Source: an uncultured bacterium (GTDB lineage Bacteria; Krumholzibacteriota; Krumholzibacteriia; LZORAL124-64-63). Taken from it: 64,000 bases of DNA. Location: positions 1 through 64,000 of the forward strand of contig CALEMW010000219.1 in NCBI GenBank assembly GCA_937910695.1, in the 5' to 3' direction. Shown in pieces: positions 55,001 to 63,274 of this stretch. Under the pieces are notes generated by a model. It saw nothing but the letters and a program-made list of their open reading frames with translations, was not told where the DNA came from and did not search any database. Position 1 is the first letter of the stretch. Each line of letters begins with the position of its first letter. The position numbers and the translations under genes were made by a program.

Positions 55001-56117
55001 GAGCCCCGGCGAACGGCGTCGCCGTCCCGAAATCCTCCCAGGTCAGCCAGTAGACCACGACGTTGCTGTAGAGATGATCGTCCCATGCCAACCGCCCGGC
55101 CTCAGGATCGGTCCGGTCGGCCCAGGCGTCGGGGCCCACGGCGTAGAAGCGGAGTTCATCGCCGGTGTTCCAGCTGGCGCTCACGCCATCGAGATCAAGA
55201 GCCGCCTCGGTGAGACCGTGCCAGTCTTCCTGCCAGCTGCCGGGATCTTCGGGAAGCACAGCCAGGGGGCCCGGCCAGGCCCGGAACAGACGCATGGTCG
55301 TGGGATCGACGGCCGTATTGTTGATTCCGCTCGAGGCAGTGTTGTTCCCCGTCAACCGATAGACGCCTGTCTCGGCGATCTCCAGACGCAGCCAGTGATC
55401 GGAAAGCAGGAAGGGATGGTTCTCGCCGTCCTTGGCGGCCACCTCGGTCAGCCGCCGGGTGGCATGACCGTCATGCAGTTTCTGAAAGAGCTCGGGATTG
55501 ACCACGATGTTCCGTCCGGATGCTGGTCGCTCAGGCTCACCCTTGGCGGCGGCCGCCGTCAGGGCCTCTCGCCCCGCACCGTCTGCGCCGTGCCGTACGA
55601 TCAGCCGGACCTCCCCCAACAATCCTCCACCGGGCGTTTCAGGTCGCACATGCACCGAAACGATCGGCACGCCGCGCAGGATCTGCACTGCGCCCACATC
55701 CACCTGGGACAACACGTCCACCGCGGTCGACGGCTCGCGCAGCCAGCTCCAGCCGGCCACTTCGACCCGCGGCACACGCCTGGCGGGCAGGGCGATCACT
55801 GCACCGTGGGATCGGGGGATCTCGATCTCCCGACCCTGGTCGTCGAGCGCCCTCTCGCCCGGGGTGCCCCAGTCCACATTGGTAAGCTGGACACTCTCCC
55901 AGTCGACCGGAGCCAGGGACACAGGAAAGCGGACCACGAACTCGGTGGCGGCATCGTTCCCACGCACCAGGTCGGCGCGGGGCGCACCCATGCGTGGATG
56001 GCCAGGATTTTCGACGGCCGTCGCTGTCAACGTCACAACCGTCAGGCATGCAAGGACCACGGCGATGGTGCCGTATAAGGTCGTCAATCTCGGAAGGGGC
56101 CGGTTGGCATCGGTCAT
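52044..56117 (-). CDS. C25-family cysteine peptidase, PorU-like, with C-terminal FlgD-type domain
   Basis: 1357 residues, exported. The gingipain/PorU catalytic pair is visible: His881 in FHYIGHGADNTLADEQ and Cys915 in FLAFSCDVGIFD. A long N-terminal part of strand-rich domains precedes it, then Ig-like domains and a C-terminal VTVFPNPTVGPTRLLFEI...DGRDDQGDEIANGVYLYVL (FPNP to GVY pattern). PorU itself is a C25 peptidase that acts as the sortase removing cargo C-terminal signals. A plain secreted gingipain-type protease remains possible, but PorU is favoured by the PorV-like neighbour. The start is in an ATGA overlap with the Trm112-like gene. Confidence 0.83.
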   Translation of the reverse strand: MTDANRPLPRLTTLYGTIAVVLACLTVVTLTATAVENPGHPRMGAPRADLVRGNDAATEFVVRFPVSLAPVDWESVQLTNVDWGTPGERALDDQGREIEIPRSHGAVIALPARRVPRVEVAGWSWLREPSTAVDVLSQVDVGAVQILRGVPIVSVHVRPETPGGGLLGEVRLIVRHGADGAGREALTAAAAKGEPERPASGRNIVVNPELFQKLHDGHATRRLTEVAAKDGENHPFLLSDHWLRLEIAETGVYRLTGNNTASSGINNTAVDPTTMRLFRAWPGPLAVLPEDPGSWQEDWHGLTEAALDLDGVSASWNTGDELRFYAVGPDAWADRTDPEAGRLAWDDHLYSNVVVYWLTWEDFGTATPFAGAPLRLATSAATPRGVTPETTHMKRRHLEEQVVEAHGRLLDSWAWSASLVYDRTIDFSDAAAVAGQPAFFSVELRTQVMNYSQSLLLNTASAHLNTDEANAAVLSWTGRQEADSLHVHVAGWSNSLRNGQNSLVIERTNTTNTPILMLDSIDLLYGARLETDGQTSFVHWGEQVTAADTDVDLRLATNGVTTVWDVSDALQPVRLAGATDASGTTLGLVRAPDSDRHFIAFAESDLMTPPARTLRTPGVLRSLDRDLDYVIIHATEFSAAARVLGAYRATSLPGIASPSVAVVDVADVFDAFGGGVRDPMALRNFLKWVWNGSDGRFAQVCLLGDASRDYRNHRNIFGDLLPTWVWNAFPALMYPGSHTNLPYATDDVLVGFDDPGQFYTFDTPDLMSGRLTVQNAAEANRRVAEIISYGAQPEAGTWRNRIVMAADDMKQPSSDENFFETAHTRQAEELIDTYVPLTLDVHKVYLVDYEKPAGVNYKPAARQRARAEWNDGLTMFHYIGHGADNTLADEQLFLTEDIYGLSNGMKRGLFLAFSCDVGIFDQVTKQSMAETWTAQQEGAAIAAIAASQVSYISANNMLSDRFYAALFPDRLVDPTVTPARALWEAKVWIGANSYDFNLSNALRYLFHGDPATLLPHAVGGPEFHASSADSLRGGRREVASLVLSDHGLSVSPGMSYDLLVQESRDDRSAYAGASTTLRWWRPGAAVFHGTGPVDSDTLRVPFKVPLQLRYGEHGKVRLIVNDDDGDRVAAETLWVAQAATGVIDDAVGPAIDLGFTGDRYRVKAGTVLTAALADTSGISIVGSNPLNSVQLEFDGDGRLVNVSDTFAFDPGSYTTGRVSYPLPNDLEIGRHEVAMYASDVLGNVGSDTLSFMLVADSASGIEDVTVFPNPTVGPTRLLFEISDPMTVTWTLYTLSGHRVIAEREYYPDAGPQILHWDGRDDQGDEIANGVYLYVLRGTLPDGDGHAVVVSGQLVMMK

Positions 56118-56299
56118 GGAGCTCCACCGTCCTCGGATATGGGTTCGGCTTCATCGATAAGCATGATCGGGATTCCGTCCTCGACCCTGTAGCACAACCT
56201 GCAGGCGGCGCAGTCGAGGGATTCCGGTTGGTCGCGATAATCGAGATCACCCTTGCATTTCGGGCAGACCAGGATAGCCAGAAGTTTGGGATCCAGCAA
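56114..56299 (-). CDS. Trm112-family zinc-ribbon protein
   Basis: 61 residues read from a TTG at 56299 (LLDPKLLAILVCPKCKGDLDY...), with GGAGGT seven bases before it; the longer track ORF has no ribosome site. CPKC and CAACRLCY supply the zinc ligands, and GIPIMLIDEAEPI is the conserved C-terminal strand of the Trm112/YcaR family. Bacterial members are small partners of methyltransferases or of unknown role, often near lipid A genes. Here the gene overlaps the PorU-like gene by ATGA, an unusual partner. Confidence 0.87.
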   Translation of the reverse strand: MLDPKLLAILVCPKCKGDLDYRDQPESLDCAACRLCYRVEDGIPIMLIDEAEPISEDGGAP

Positions 56300-56371
56300 C
56301 GGAGCGACCTCCGGATTCAATTCGGGCGGCGGACAAAACACCGCCGCACATGGATGCGAAACGAGAGTGCC

Positions 56372-56389
56372 GGTCGCTGAAAAGCGACC
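56372..56389 (-). promoter_or_regulatory. Perfect hairpin in the Trm112/C25 leader
   Basis: GGTCGCT (56372-56378) and AGCGACC (56383-56389) form a 7-bp stem around a 4-base loop (TTTC on the transcribed strand). There is no T-run, so it is more likely a leader structure than a terminator. Confidence 0.45.
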
Positions 56390-56482
56390 CGAGGGAACGG
56401 GTCGAACAGAGGGGGACTCGAATCCTCCCCGGCAGTCGCCCCGGACCACAGAGAAGGATACTCGAAGAGGTTGGCATCCCAA

Positions 56483-56511
56483 AGGATAAAGGAACCTGGG
56501 AATGTTGTCAA
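56483..56511 (-). promoter_or_regulatory. Promoter of the Trm112/C25 peptidase operon
   Basis: TTGACA (56506-56511) and TATCCT (56483-56488) with a 17-base spacer on the minus strand. This is the best-supported promoter ahead of the surface-protein cluster. Confidence 0.6.
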
Positions 56512-56539
56512 TAGCGTGGAATCGAACCTGACTGCTTGA

Positions 56540-57520
56540 TCACTCGTCCGATTTCTTCTCGTGGAAGATTCCCATGGCCAAAAATTTCGCCAGCCGTGCG
56601 TCCAGGAGGTCCCTTGGGGCCATCGCTTCGAGCAAGTCGAGATCTGCTTCGATGCGAGCGCGGACCGTGGCGGCCGACGCTGCATAGTCGCGATGGGAGC
56701 CGCCGGTGGGTTCATCCAGCACGGCATCGATGGCGCCGAGCCTCAAGGCGTCCTGGGCGGTGATCTTCATGGCCTTGGCGGCTTCCTGGGCCTTGGCACG
56801 ATCCCGCCAGAGGATGGCCGCACATCCCTCGGGACTGATCACGCTGTAGATGGAATTCTCCAACATGTAGACGCGGTCGCCCACGCCGATGGCCAAAGCG
56901 CCGCCGGAGCCGCCCTCGCCCATGACGAAGACGATGATCGGGACCGGGAGCCCCGCCATCTCGCGCAGGTTGCGGGCGATGGCCTCCCCCTGGCCGCGCT
57001 CTTCGGCGCCGATGCCGGGATAGGCGCCAGGGGTGTCGATGAATGTCACGATCGGGCGCCCGGTGGCTGCGGCCAGCTGCATCAGGCGCAGGGCCTTGCG
57101 GTACCCTTCCGGGTTGGCCATGCCGAAGTTGCGGTGGATGTTGCTCTTGGTGTCGCGCCCCTTCTGGTGGCCGATCACCACCAGGCGGCGGTCGCCGAGC
57201 CAGGCCAGGCCGCCCACGATGGCGGGATCGTCCCGGAACTGACGGTCGCCGTGGAGCTCCACGAAGTTGTCGAAGACGCGTTCGATGTAGTCGTTGGTCG
57301 TCGGACGCCGTGGATGCCGGGCCAGCTGCACTCGTTGCCAGGCGTCGAGATTGTCGAAGATCTCCTTGCCCAGGGTCTTGACGCGCGTGCGGAGCCGCGT
57401 CACCTCGTCGGATACGTCCAGCCCGCGCAGGGACGCTGAGTCCTCCAAGGTGCGGATGCGCTCCTCGAGCTCGACGATGGGCTTTTCGAAGTCGAGCCAG
57501 GGTGTCTTCTTGGCGTTCAT
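56540..57520 (-). CDS. accA: Acetyl-CoA carboxylase carboxyltransferase, alpha subunit
   Basis: Makes malonyl-CoA with AccBCD, feeding the fatty-acid operon at the left of the window. The 326-residue protein has FEKPIVELEERI, RPTTNDYIERVFDNFVELHGDR, GRPIVTFIDTPGAYPGIGAEERGQGEAIARNL and ENSIYSVISPEGCAAILWRD, all AccA-specific. The ATG is preceded by GAGCGAGACGAC, a weak ribosome site. It follows dnaE, a common neighbour. Confidence 0.96.
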   Translation of the reverse strand: MNAKKTPWLDFEKPIVELEERIRTLEDSASLRGLDVSDEVTRLRTRVKTLGKEIFDNLDAWQRVQLARHPRRPTTNDYIERVFDNFVELHGDRQFRDDPAIVGGLAWLGDRRLVVIGHQKGRDTKSNIHRNFGMANPEGYRKALRLMQLAAATGRPIVTFIDTPGAYPGIGAEERGQGEAIARNLREMAGLPVPIIVFVMGEGGSGGALAIGVGDRVYMLENSIYSVISPEGCAAILWRDRAKAQEAAKAMKITAQDALRLGAIDAVLDEPTGGSHRDYAASAATVRARIEADLDLLEAMAPRDLLDARLAKFLAMGIFHEKKSDE

Positions 57521-57573
57521 GTCGTCTCGCTCCGATCAATCCACGGGTTCCGGACGGTGCCGGGGGTCGCCGA

Positions 57574-57602
57574 ATCTTGAGGCCTGCCCGCCGGAGTGTC
57601 AA
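57574..57602 (-). promoter_or_regulatory. Candidate accA promoter
   Basis: TTGACA (57597-57602) and CAAGAT (57574-57579), spaced by 17 bases on the minus strand; the -10 is a weak 3/6 match. It lies in the 107-base gap between dnaE and accA. Confidence 0.45.
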
Positions 57603-57627
57603 GGCCGCCGCCACCATCAGCCAGAGA

Positions 57628-60600
57628 TCAGCCCCCGGCGGCGGAGAACTGCCGGAAGCCGCCGTTACGACGCTGAGGTGGCGCCGACGGCACCGAGCAC
57701 CGCAACGACGTGCCGGCGGCACCGGGCAATTCGCGCAGACGGCGCAGCGTAGTCAGGGACAGGCGCACACGACGGGATCGTGAACGCAGAAGCCAGGTCC
57801 GACCGCCGCGGCTGACCTCGACGAGCAGGGGCACAGGAACAGCAGCAACTTCCACTTCCGTTGCCAGATCGGGATCGAGATCGGGAGCATCGTCGCCGAT
57901 CTCACGTAGGCAGGACTTCAGGGCGGCGAGGCAGACCTCAGGTTCTCCCGCGTCCAGATCCAGCTTCAGCATCACTTCGTGGGTCCAACCCGAAAGGGCG
58001 ACCTCGACAGGTACGATGCGGTCGGCGATGATCGCCCGGGTGCCGTCGCCGTTGACCCGTACGCGGCCGCCGACAATCAGGATACGGTCCGATTTCACGA
58101 GTTCGACTGCCGTCTCATACAGGCTGGCATAGACGATGAGCTCGATCATGCCGCCACGGTCTTCGAAGTGGGTCCGCGCATAGAGACGCTTGTTGCGGTC
58201 GCGGGCCTCGTTCATCGACGTCACCACGCCGGCGAGATCCACCCAGGAGCCCTCTCCCATGCCGGCGGCACGCCGCGTGTCGGTGACCGGCAGGCCGTCC
58301 ATGAATTCGCGGTACTCGTGAAACGGGTGCCCCGAAAGGAAGAAGCCGACGGCCTTGCGCTCCAAACTCAGCTCTTCGAGAGGATCGTTGGCGGCGCACT
58401 GGACCAATTGGGGTTTGGCCGACGCCGCATCGTCGGCGCCGAACAAGGAAACCTGTCCCTGGGCCTTTTCCCGAGCGGCCCGGTTGCCGTACTGCAGGGC
58501 CAGGTCCAGACTCTCGCTCATCTGACGGCGGTGTCCGTTGAGTTCGTCCAGCGCGCCGGCGTGGATCAGGCTCTCGAAGACCTTGCGGTTGGCCGCACCG
58601 AGATCCACGCACTCGCAGAGTTCGAACAGATCTTCGAAGTCGCGGCCCAGCTCCTCGCGGGCCGCGGCGATGGCCTCGATGGCCTTGGAGCCCACTCCCT
58701 TGACCGCACCCATGCCGAAGATCACCCGCCCGTCGATCACGTTGAAATCCACGGAGGGCCTGTTCACGTTCGGCGGCGTGATCTCGAGTCCCAGGACCTT
58801 GACCTCGTCGATCAGCTGGGTCACGCGGTCGCTTTTGCTCATCTCGGTGGTCATCGTCGCCGCCATGAATTCGGCGGGATGATGGGCCTTGAGCCAGGCC
58901 GTCTGCATCGACAGTACGGCGTAACTCGCGGAGTGCGACTTGTTGAAGCCGTACTCGGCGAAGAACGCCATGTCGTCGAAAACCTTGCCGGCGAGGGTGC
59001 GGTCGTAGCCCTTGCCCTCGGCCCCGTCCAGGAACAGGATCCGCATCTTCTCCATGATCTCGATCTTCTTCTTGCCCATGGCCTTGCGCAACGTGTCCGC
59101 CTGGCCGAGGCTGAAGCCGCCCATGGCCGAGGCGATCTGCATGACCTGCTCCTGGTACAGGATCACGCCGTAGGTCTCTTCGAGGATGGGCTTGAGGTCT
59201 TCGTGGGGGAAGGTGACCTTTTTGCGTCCGTGCTTGCATTCCACGTACACTTCGTCCATGCCCGCGCCCAGGGGACCGGGACGGAACAGGGCGTTGACCG
59301 CGACGATGTCCTCGAAGGCCGTGGGCTGTATCTTGCGCAGCAGTTCCTGCATGCCCGAACTCTCGAGCTGGAACACCCCCACCGTCCTGCCCTTCTGCAG
59401 CAGATCGAAGGTGAGTTCGTCGCCCATGGGAATTTCTTCGGCCTTCGGAGCCGAACCGGTGGAGGCACGGACCAGCTTGAGCGCCTTGTCGATGACCGTC
59501 AGGGTGCGCAGCCCCAGGAAGTCCATCTTCAGCAGACCCATCTCCTCGACCATGCGCATGTCGAACTGGGAGGTGATGTCGTCCTTGCTGGACTTGTACA
59601 TGGGGATGTGTTCGACAAGGGGCGACGGCGTGATCAGCACGCCGGCCGCGTGGATGCCCGGATTGCGCGAGACACCCTCGAGGACCAGGGCGTTGCGGAT
59701 GAGCATGTCGTGGCGCGGCGACTCGTTCTGCACGTCCTTGAAGCCCGGCACCTCTTCGATGGACTTGGCCAGGGACACGCCTGGTCCCTCGGGCACCATC
59801 TTGCTCACCTTCTCGGCGTCGCCGTAGCTGAAGCCCAGAACCCGCGCCACGTCCTTGATGACGCCGCGGGCGGCCATGGTGCCGAAGGTGATGATCTGCG
59901 AGACGTTGTCGCGGCCGTACTTCTCTTCCACGTAACGGATGATGTCGGGACGCTTCTCGAAGCAGAAGTCCACATCGATGTCCGGCATCGATATTCGCTC
60001 AGGATTCAGAAAACGTTCGAACAGCAGCTTGTTGGCGATGGGGTCGATGTCGGTGATGCCCAGGCAGTAGCAGACCAGACTGCCGGCCGCTGAACCGCGG
60101 CCGGGACCCACCGGGATGTCCATGCGGCGGGCCGCGGCGATGAAGTCCCAGACGATCAGGAAGTAGCCGGCGTACCCGGTCTGCTTGATGATTCCCAACT
60201 CGTACTCGAAGCGTTCCTCGAGCTCCTGGTTCAAGGTGCCGTAACGGCGGTACAGACCTTCGCGGCTGAGATGCTTGAGATAGTCGAACTCTTCGTCGAA
60301 ACCGTCGGGCAGCGGGAACTCGGGCAGCAGCAGTTCGCCGAGCTTGATCTCCAGGTCGATCTTCTCGGCGATGCGCAGCGTGTTGGCACAGGCTTCGGGC
60401 CAGTCCCGGAACAGAGCGAGCATCTCGTCGCTGTTCTTCAGGTAGATCTGGTCGGTGTCGTAGCGCCAGCGGCCGGGATCGTCGAACTGTCTGTTGGTGC
60501 CGATGCAGAGCAATACATCGTGGGCCTGGGCGTGGGATTTTTCGAGATAGTGACAGTCGTTGGTGCAGACGATGTCGACCCCCGCCTCCTTCGCGACCCT

Positions 60601-61176
60601 CGGCATGAGCTCGCGCACTCGGGCCTCGGCGTCGATGCCGTGGTCCTGGATTTCGAGGAAGTAGTCGTCGGCCCCGAGGATTTCGCGGTACTCCCCCGCT
60701 GCACGCACGGCCGCAGCCACGTCGCCCTCCTTCAGGAAACGGCTGGGCTCTCCGGACAGGCACGCACTCAAGGCGCACAATCCCTTGCGATGGGCGTCGA
60801 GCTGATGCTTGTCGATGCGCGGTTTGAAGTAGAAGCCCTCGAGGTAGCCCAGCGAGGAGAGCTTCATGAGATTGCGCCAGCCGTCGAGGTCCTTGGCCAG
60901 CAGCACGGTGTGGTGCGGGCGGTTCGCCGAATCGTTCGTGCGGCAGGCATGGTCGCGGGCGACGTAGGCCTCCATGCCCAGGATGGGCTTGATGCCCGCC
61001 TTGCGACACGCGAGGTAGAACTCCACGGCTCCGAACATGTTGCCGTGATCGGTCAAGGCCAGCGCGGGCTGCCCGAACTCGGCGGCGCGTTCGGCCATGG
61101 CCTTGGTCTTCATGGCGCCGTCGAGCAGCGAGTAGTCCGAATGGTTGTGGAGATGAACGAAGGTGCTCTGGGCCAT
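57628..61176 (-). CDS. dnaE: DNA polymerase III alpha subunit
   Basis: Replicative C-family polymerase of 1182 residues. The PHP domain begins FVHLHNHSDYSLLDGAM, with metal-type His residues kept. The palm has PVGPGRGSAAGSLVCY and MPDIDVDFCFEKRPDIIRYV with the catalytic Asp pair, followed by GFNKSHSASYAVLSMQTAWLKAHHP. The C-terminal OB fold (WVDLAGVVTSMNEARDRNKRLYARTHFEDRGG) is intact. The start is ATG 61176, with GAGGAACC before it; the earlier part of the track ORF crosses the promoter. It is upstream of accA as in many bacteria. Confidence 0.97.
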   Translation of the reverse strand: MAQSTFVHLHNHSDYSLLDGAMKTKAMAERAAEFGQPALALTDHGNMFGAVEFYLACRKAGIKPILGMEAYVARDHACRTNDSANRPHHTVLLAKDLDGWRNLMKLSSLGYLEGFYFKPRIDKHQLDAHRKGLCALSACLSGEPSRFLKEGDVAAAVRAAGEYREILGADDYFLEIQDHGIDAEARVRELMPRVAKEAGVDIVCTNDCHYLEKSHAQAHDVLLCIGTNRQFDDPGRWRYDTDQIYLKNSDEMLALFRDWPEACANTLRIAEKIDLEIKLGELLLPEFPLPDGFDEEFDYLKHLSREGLYRRYGTLNQELEERFEYELGIIKQTGYAGYFLIVWDFIAAARRMDIPVGPGRGSAAGSLVCYCLGITDIDPIANKLLFERFLNPERISMPDIDVDFCFEKRPDIIRYVEEKYGRDNVSQIITFGTMAARGVIKDVARVLGFSYGDAEKVSKMVPEGPGVSLAKSIEEVPGFKDVQNESPRHDMLIRNALVLEGVSRNPGIHAAGVLITPSPLVEHIPMYKSSKDDITSQFDMRMVEEMGLLKMDFLGLRTLTVIDKALKLVRASTGSAPKAEEIPMGDELTFDLLQKGRTVGVFQLESSGMQELLRKIQPTAFEDIVAVNALFRPGPLGAGMDEVYVECKHGRKKVTFPHEDLKPILEETYGVILYQEQVMQIASAMGGFSLGQADTLRKAMGKKKIEIMEKMRILFLDGAEGKGYDRTLAGKVFDDMAFFAEYGFNKSHSASYAVLSMQTAWLKAHHPAEFMAATMTTEMSKSDRVTQLIDEVKVLGLEITPPNVNRPSVDFNVIDGRVIFGMGAVKGVGSKAIEAIAAAREELGRDFEDLFELCECVDLGAANRKVFESLIHAGALDELNGHRRQMSESLDLALQYGNRAAREKAQGQVSLFGADDAASAKPQLVQCAANDPLEELSLERKAVGFFLSGHPFHEYREFMDGLPVTDTRRAAGMGEGSWVDLAGVVTSMNEARDRNKRLYARTHFEDRGGMIELIVYASLYETAVELVKSDRILIVGGRVRVNGDGTRAIIADRIVPVEVALSGWTHEVMLKLDLDAGEPEVCLAALKSCLREIGDDAPDLDPDLATEVEVAAVPVPLLVEVSRGGRTWLLRSRSRRVRLSLTTLRRLRELPGAAGTSLRCSVPSAPPQRRNGGFRQFSAAGG

Positions 61177-61238
61177 CGGTTCCTCGTGTGTGCCCCGGTT
61201 CGGTCGCGGCGGCTGGTCGTTCGTGGTGGTGGACGGGC

Positions 61239-61267
61239 AGAATAACAGGGATCCAGAGCCGCGTCCA
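61239..61267 (-). promoter_or_regulatory. Candidate dnaE promoter
   Basis: TGGACG (61262-61267) and TATTCT (61239-61244) with a 17-base spacer on the minus strand. TGT directly before the -10 gives an extended -10 element. Confidence 0.45.
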
Positions 61268-61307
61268 GCCGTGCGCATCTACCAGGGCTGCAGGATGTTG
61301 AGACGTT

Positions 61308-63125
61308 CTATTCGGAAACGAGCCGAAGTTCGTAGATCCGCTCTATTTCGTGTCCGGCGCGATCAGCAGCGCCGAGTTTCAGCAAGTGAATTCCGGCCGG
61401 AGCATCGTCGGGAACTGTCACCAGGATCCGGTTGCGCGGCAGGTCCGGCTCGACGATCAGAGGAGCCCCGTCCCAAACCGCAGCGATGGTCTCGGCCGAA
61501 ATCCCGCTGCCGAGATCCTCCAGGCGCACGGAGATCGTCTCCCAATGCGGCGGCGTGACGCCGGAGACGCCAGCTGCTCCCCCCGACCTGACGATCCCCT
61601 CCTCGGGACCGGGCCCCAGGTAGGGCGCGTTCTCGTCTCGCATCAATGCGAACCGTCCGCGACCACCCACTTCCACGACCCACTCCGCATCAGCGACACC
61701 GGATCGGTGTGCATCTCCGACCAGTCGCCAGCCCCGAGATGTTTCCACATAACATCCCGTATGAGGAGGCAAGCTGTCGGTCCTCCCCGTCGCTACGGTG
61801 AGAGACGCAGTAGTCGGCCATTGGGCGGCGTGAACGCGGAGCACGTCCTGCAAGGGGATCAGACCCTGGGTCTTCTTCAACGTGGAGATTGTCGCCGCTT
61901 CAAAAGCGAAGCTGTCGACCACTGCGCACATGGGACGCTGCATCAGTCCACACAGCGATTCGGCCGCGATCACCTCACCGGACGTGAGCCCGACCAGAAA
62001 CGGCGCCAGCCAGGCGACGCCTTCGGCCGGGGGATCCAGATCCGATCGCAGGCTGGCATCCCGCCAGGTCGGATCACTAGGATCCCGATCGACAAGGACC
62101 GTCCATGAAGTCTGGGCGCGGTTGCCGGCCCGATCCTCGGCTGTCAGATCAAAGACATGAGCTCCAGGCGTCATGACGGTCGGATCGGCCCACCAGGCCG
62201 TGCCCGTCCGTCCTTCGAGGTTGTCGCCGTCGTTCACATGGAGCCAGCGTTCCCGACCCTCCGGCGTCTCCAGCCACATCAGAAGGGCGCAGTCGTTCCG
62301 CTCGAAAGCGAAGGACTCGTTCCTGGATTCGAAGATCAGGGAATCGTCGACGGTCAAGGCGAGACGCCACGGTTCCAGTCGATGCCCCCGCACATCCGAA
62401 ACCTCCACGACCTGGCACGTGAAGGCGACGGCACCATGAATCCCTACCACGCCGAGATCGGGCCCCAAAGCCGAGACCCCGTCGCCGACCGCGCGGGCAA
62501 CAGGTCCGCCATCGACGGTGGCCCCCGGCGCAGCCGGGATGGCCCGCACCCTCAGCAGGCGGGGCGGAATGTCATCGGCGACCGCGAAGCCCCAGGCCTG
62601 AGGGTCGCGCGGATGGTTCGCCCCGTCGCGGACCTCGAAATGCAGATGTGGACCCGACGTACCGCTCTGACCAGAAAGGGCCAGCACGTCCCCTGAGCGC
62701 ACCGGATGCTTGCCAGCCGGAAACTGCAGCGCCACGCTCCAGCTGCCTTGTCGACGTTGAGCCTGTTCCACCAATGGCCGGATGGAGTCCGCTAAGCGCT
62801 CAAGATGGGCATAGACATAGGTCAGCCCGTCGTCGCCGCGAAGATAGAGAGCCTTGCCGTAGCCCCCCGCCGTAAAGCGGATGCGGCTGATCCAACCGTC
62901 GGTCACGGCGCGCACCGTGTGACCGGAGCGTTCGTCGGTCTTGAAGTCCAGGCCGGCATGAAAGCGTCCGGGACGATGCTCCATGAAGTTGGAGGTCAGA
63001 TAGTGCGGTTCAAGATCCAGAGGCCAGATCGGGCCGTCTACGTCGCCTGCCGCAACCGTTCCGGACACGAGCAGGAGGGCAAGAACGGCCCAATGTCCGC
63101 TGTAAATCGACTTGCGGTAGTTCAA
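61308..63125 (-). CDS. M23-family (LytM/LysM-type) metallopeptidase, exported
   Basis: 605 residues from a TTG at 63125, which has AGGAGG six bases upstream; no ATG is suitably placed. After the signal HWAVLALLLVSGTVAAG, the M23 fold shows RPGRFHAGLDFKTD (zinc His and Asp), then GQSGTSGPHLHFEVRDG with HLH. A further 400 residues of strand-rich, Ig-like sequence follow, much longer than housekeeping M23 proteins. The zinc ligands appear complete, so it could cut peptidoglycan crosslinks. Confidence 0.85.
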   Translation of the reverse strand: MNYRKSIYSGHWAVLALLLVSGTVAAGDVDGPIWPLDLEPHYLTSNFMEHRPGRFHAGLDFKTDERSGHTVRAVTDGWISRIRFTAGGYGKALYLRGDDGLTYVYAHLERLADSIRPLVEQAQRRQGSWSVALQFPAGKHPVRSGDVLALSGQSGTSGPHLHFEVRDGANHPRDPQAWGFAVADDIPPRLLRVRAIPAAPGATVDGGPVARAVGDGVSALGPDLGVVGIHGAVAFTCQVVEVSDVRGHRLEPWRLALTVDDSLIFESRNESFAFERNDCALLMWLETPEGRERWLHVNDGDNLEGRTGTAWWADPTVMTPGAHVFDLTAEDRAGNRAQTSWTVLVDRDPSDPTWRDASLRSDLDPPAEGVAWLAPFLVGLTSGEVIAAESLCGLMQRPMCAVVDSFAFEAATISTLKKTQGLIPLQDVLRVHAAQWPTTASLTVATGRTDSLPPHTGCYVETSRGWRLVGDAHRSGVADAEWVVEVGGRGRFALMRDENAPYLGPGPEEGIVRSGGAAGVSGVTPPHWETISVRLEDLGSGISAETIAAVWDGAPLIVEPDLPRNRILVTVPDDAPAGIHLLKLGAADRAGHEIERIYELRLVSE

Positions 63126-63162
63126 GAGGGGCCTCCTGCACGGTTCGAGTTGCAGAGCCGGC

Positions 63163-63191
63163 ACGTTAACAACAGCGGGCGTCCGCGTCCA
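63163..63191 (-). promoter_or_regulatory. Candidate M23 peptidase promoter
   Basis: TGGACG (63186-63191) and TAACGT (63163-63168), spaced by 17 bases on the minus strand. The TGGACGCGG string also occurs in the dnaE promoter region. Confidence 0.3.
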
Positions 63192-63207
63192 GGTCTGCGA
63201 TTTTCGC

Positions 63208-63236
63208 TGGTCCGGGCCCCTTCCCTGTGTTAAATT
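63208..63236 (+). promoter_or_regulatory. Candidate promoter of the SurA/PpiD-like gene
   Basis: TAAATT (63231-63236) preceded by TGT gives an extended -10; the -35 position (TGGTCC, 63208-63213) matches poorly. Transcription would start near 63243. Confidence 0.35.
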
Positions 63237-63274
63237 CGATGGTCGATCAAGGATCATCCCAGTTCGGGTCTGCA

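Larger units (their letters stand above)
56300..56539 (-). other. Intergenic leader region of the Trm112/C25 operon
   Basis: About 240 bases without a credible gene. It holds the candidate promoter at 56483-56511, a predicted 5' leader of about 175 bases, and at least two stem-loops in that leader: GGTCGCT/AGCGACC, and a smaller GGGGA/TCCCC. Confidence 0.6.

Noticed and set aside
56400-56445. Possible tRNA T-arm (GGATTCGAGTCC) in the Trm112 leader
   Set aside because: The conserved G53-C61 pair is not formed and no matching acceptor or anticodon stem is present within tRNA distance.
57979-60093. 704-aa plus-strand ORF opposite dnaE
   Set aside because: dnaE is intact on the minus strand with all catalytic motifs; the antisense frame is open because of codon bias only.
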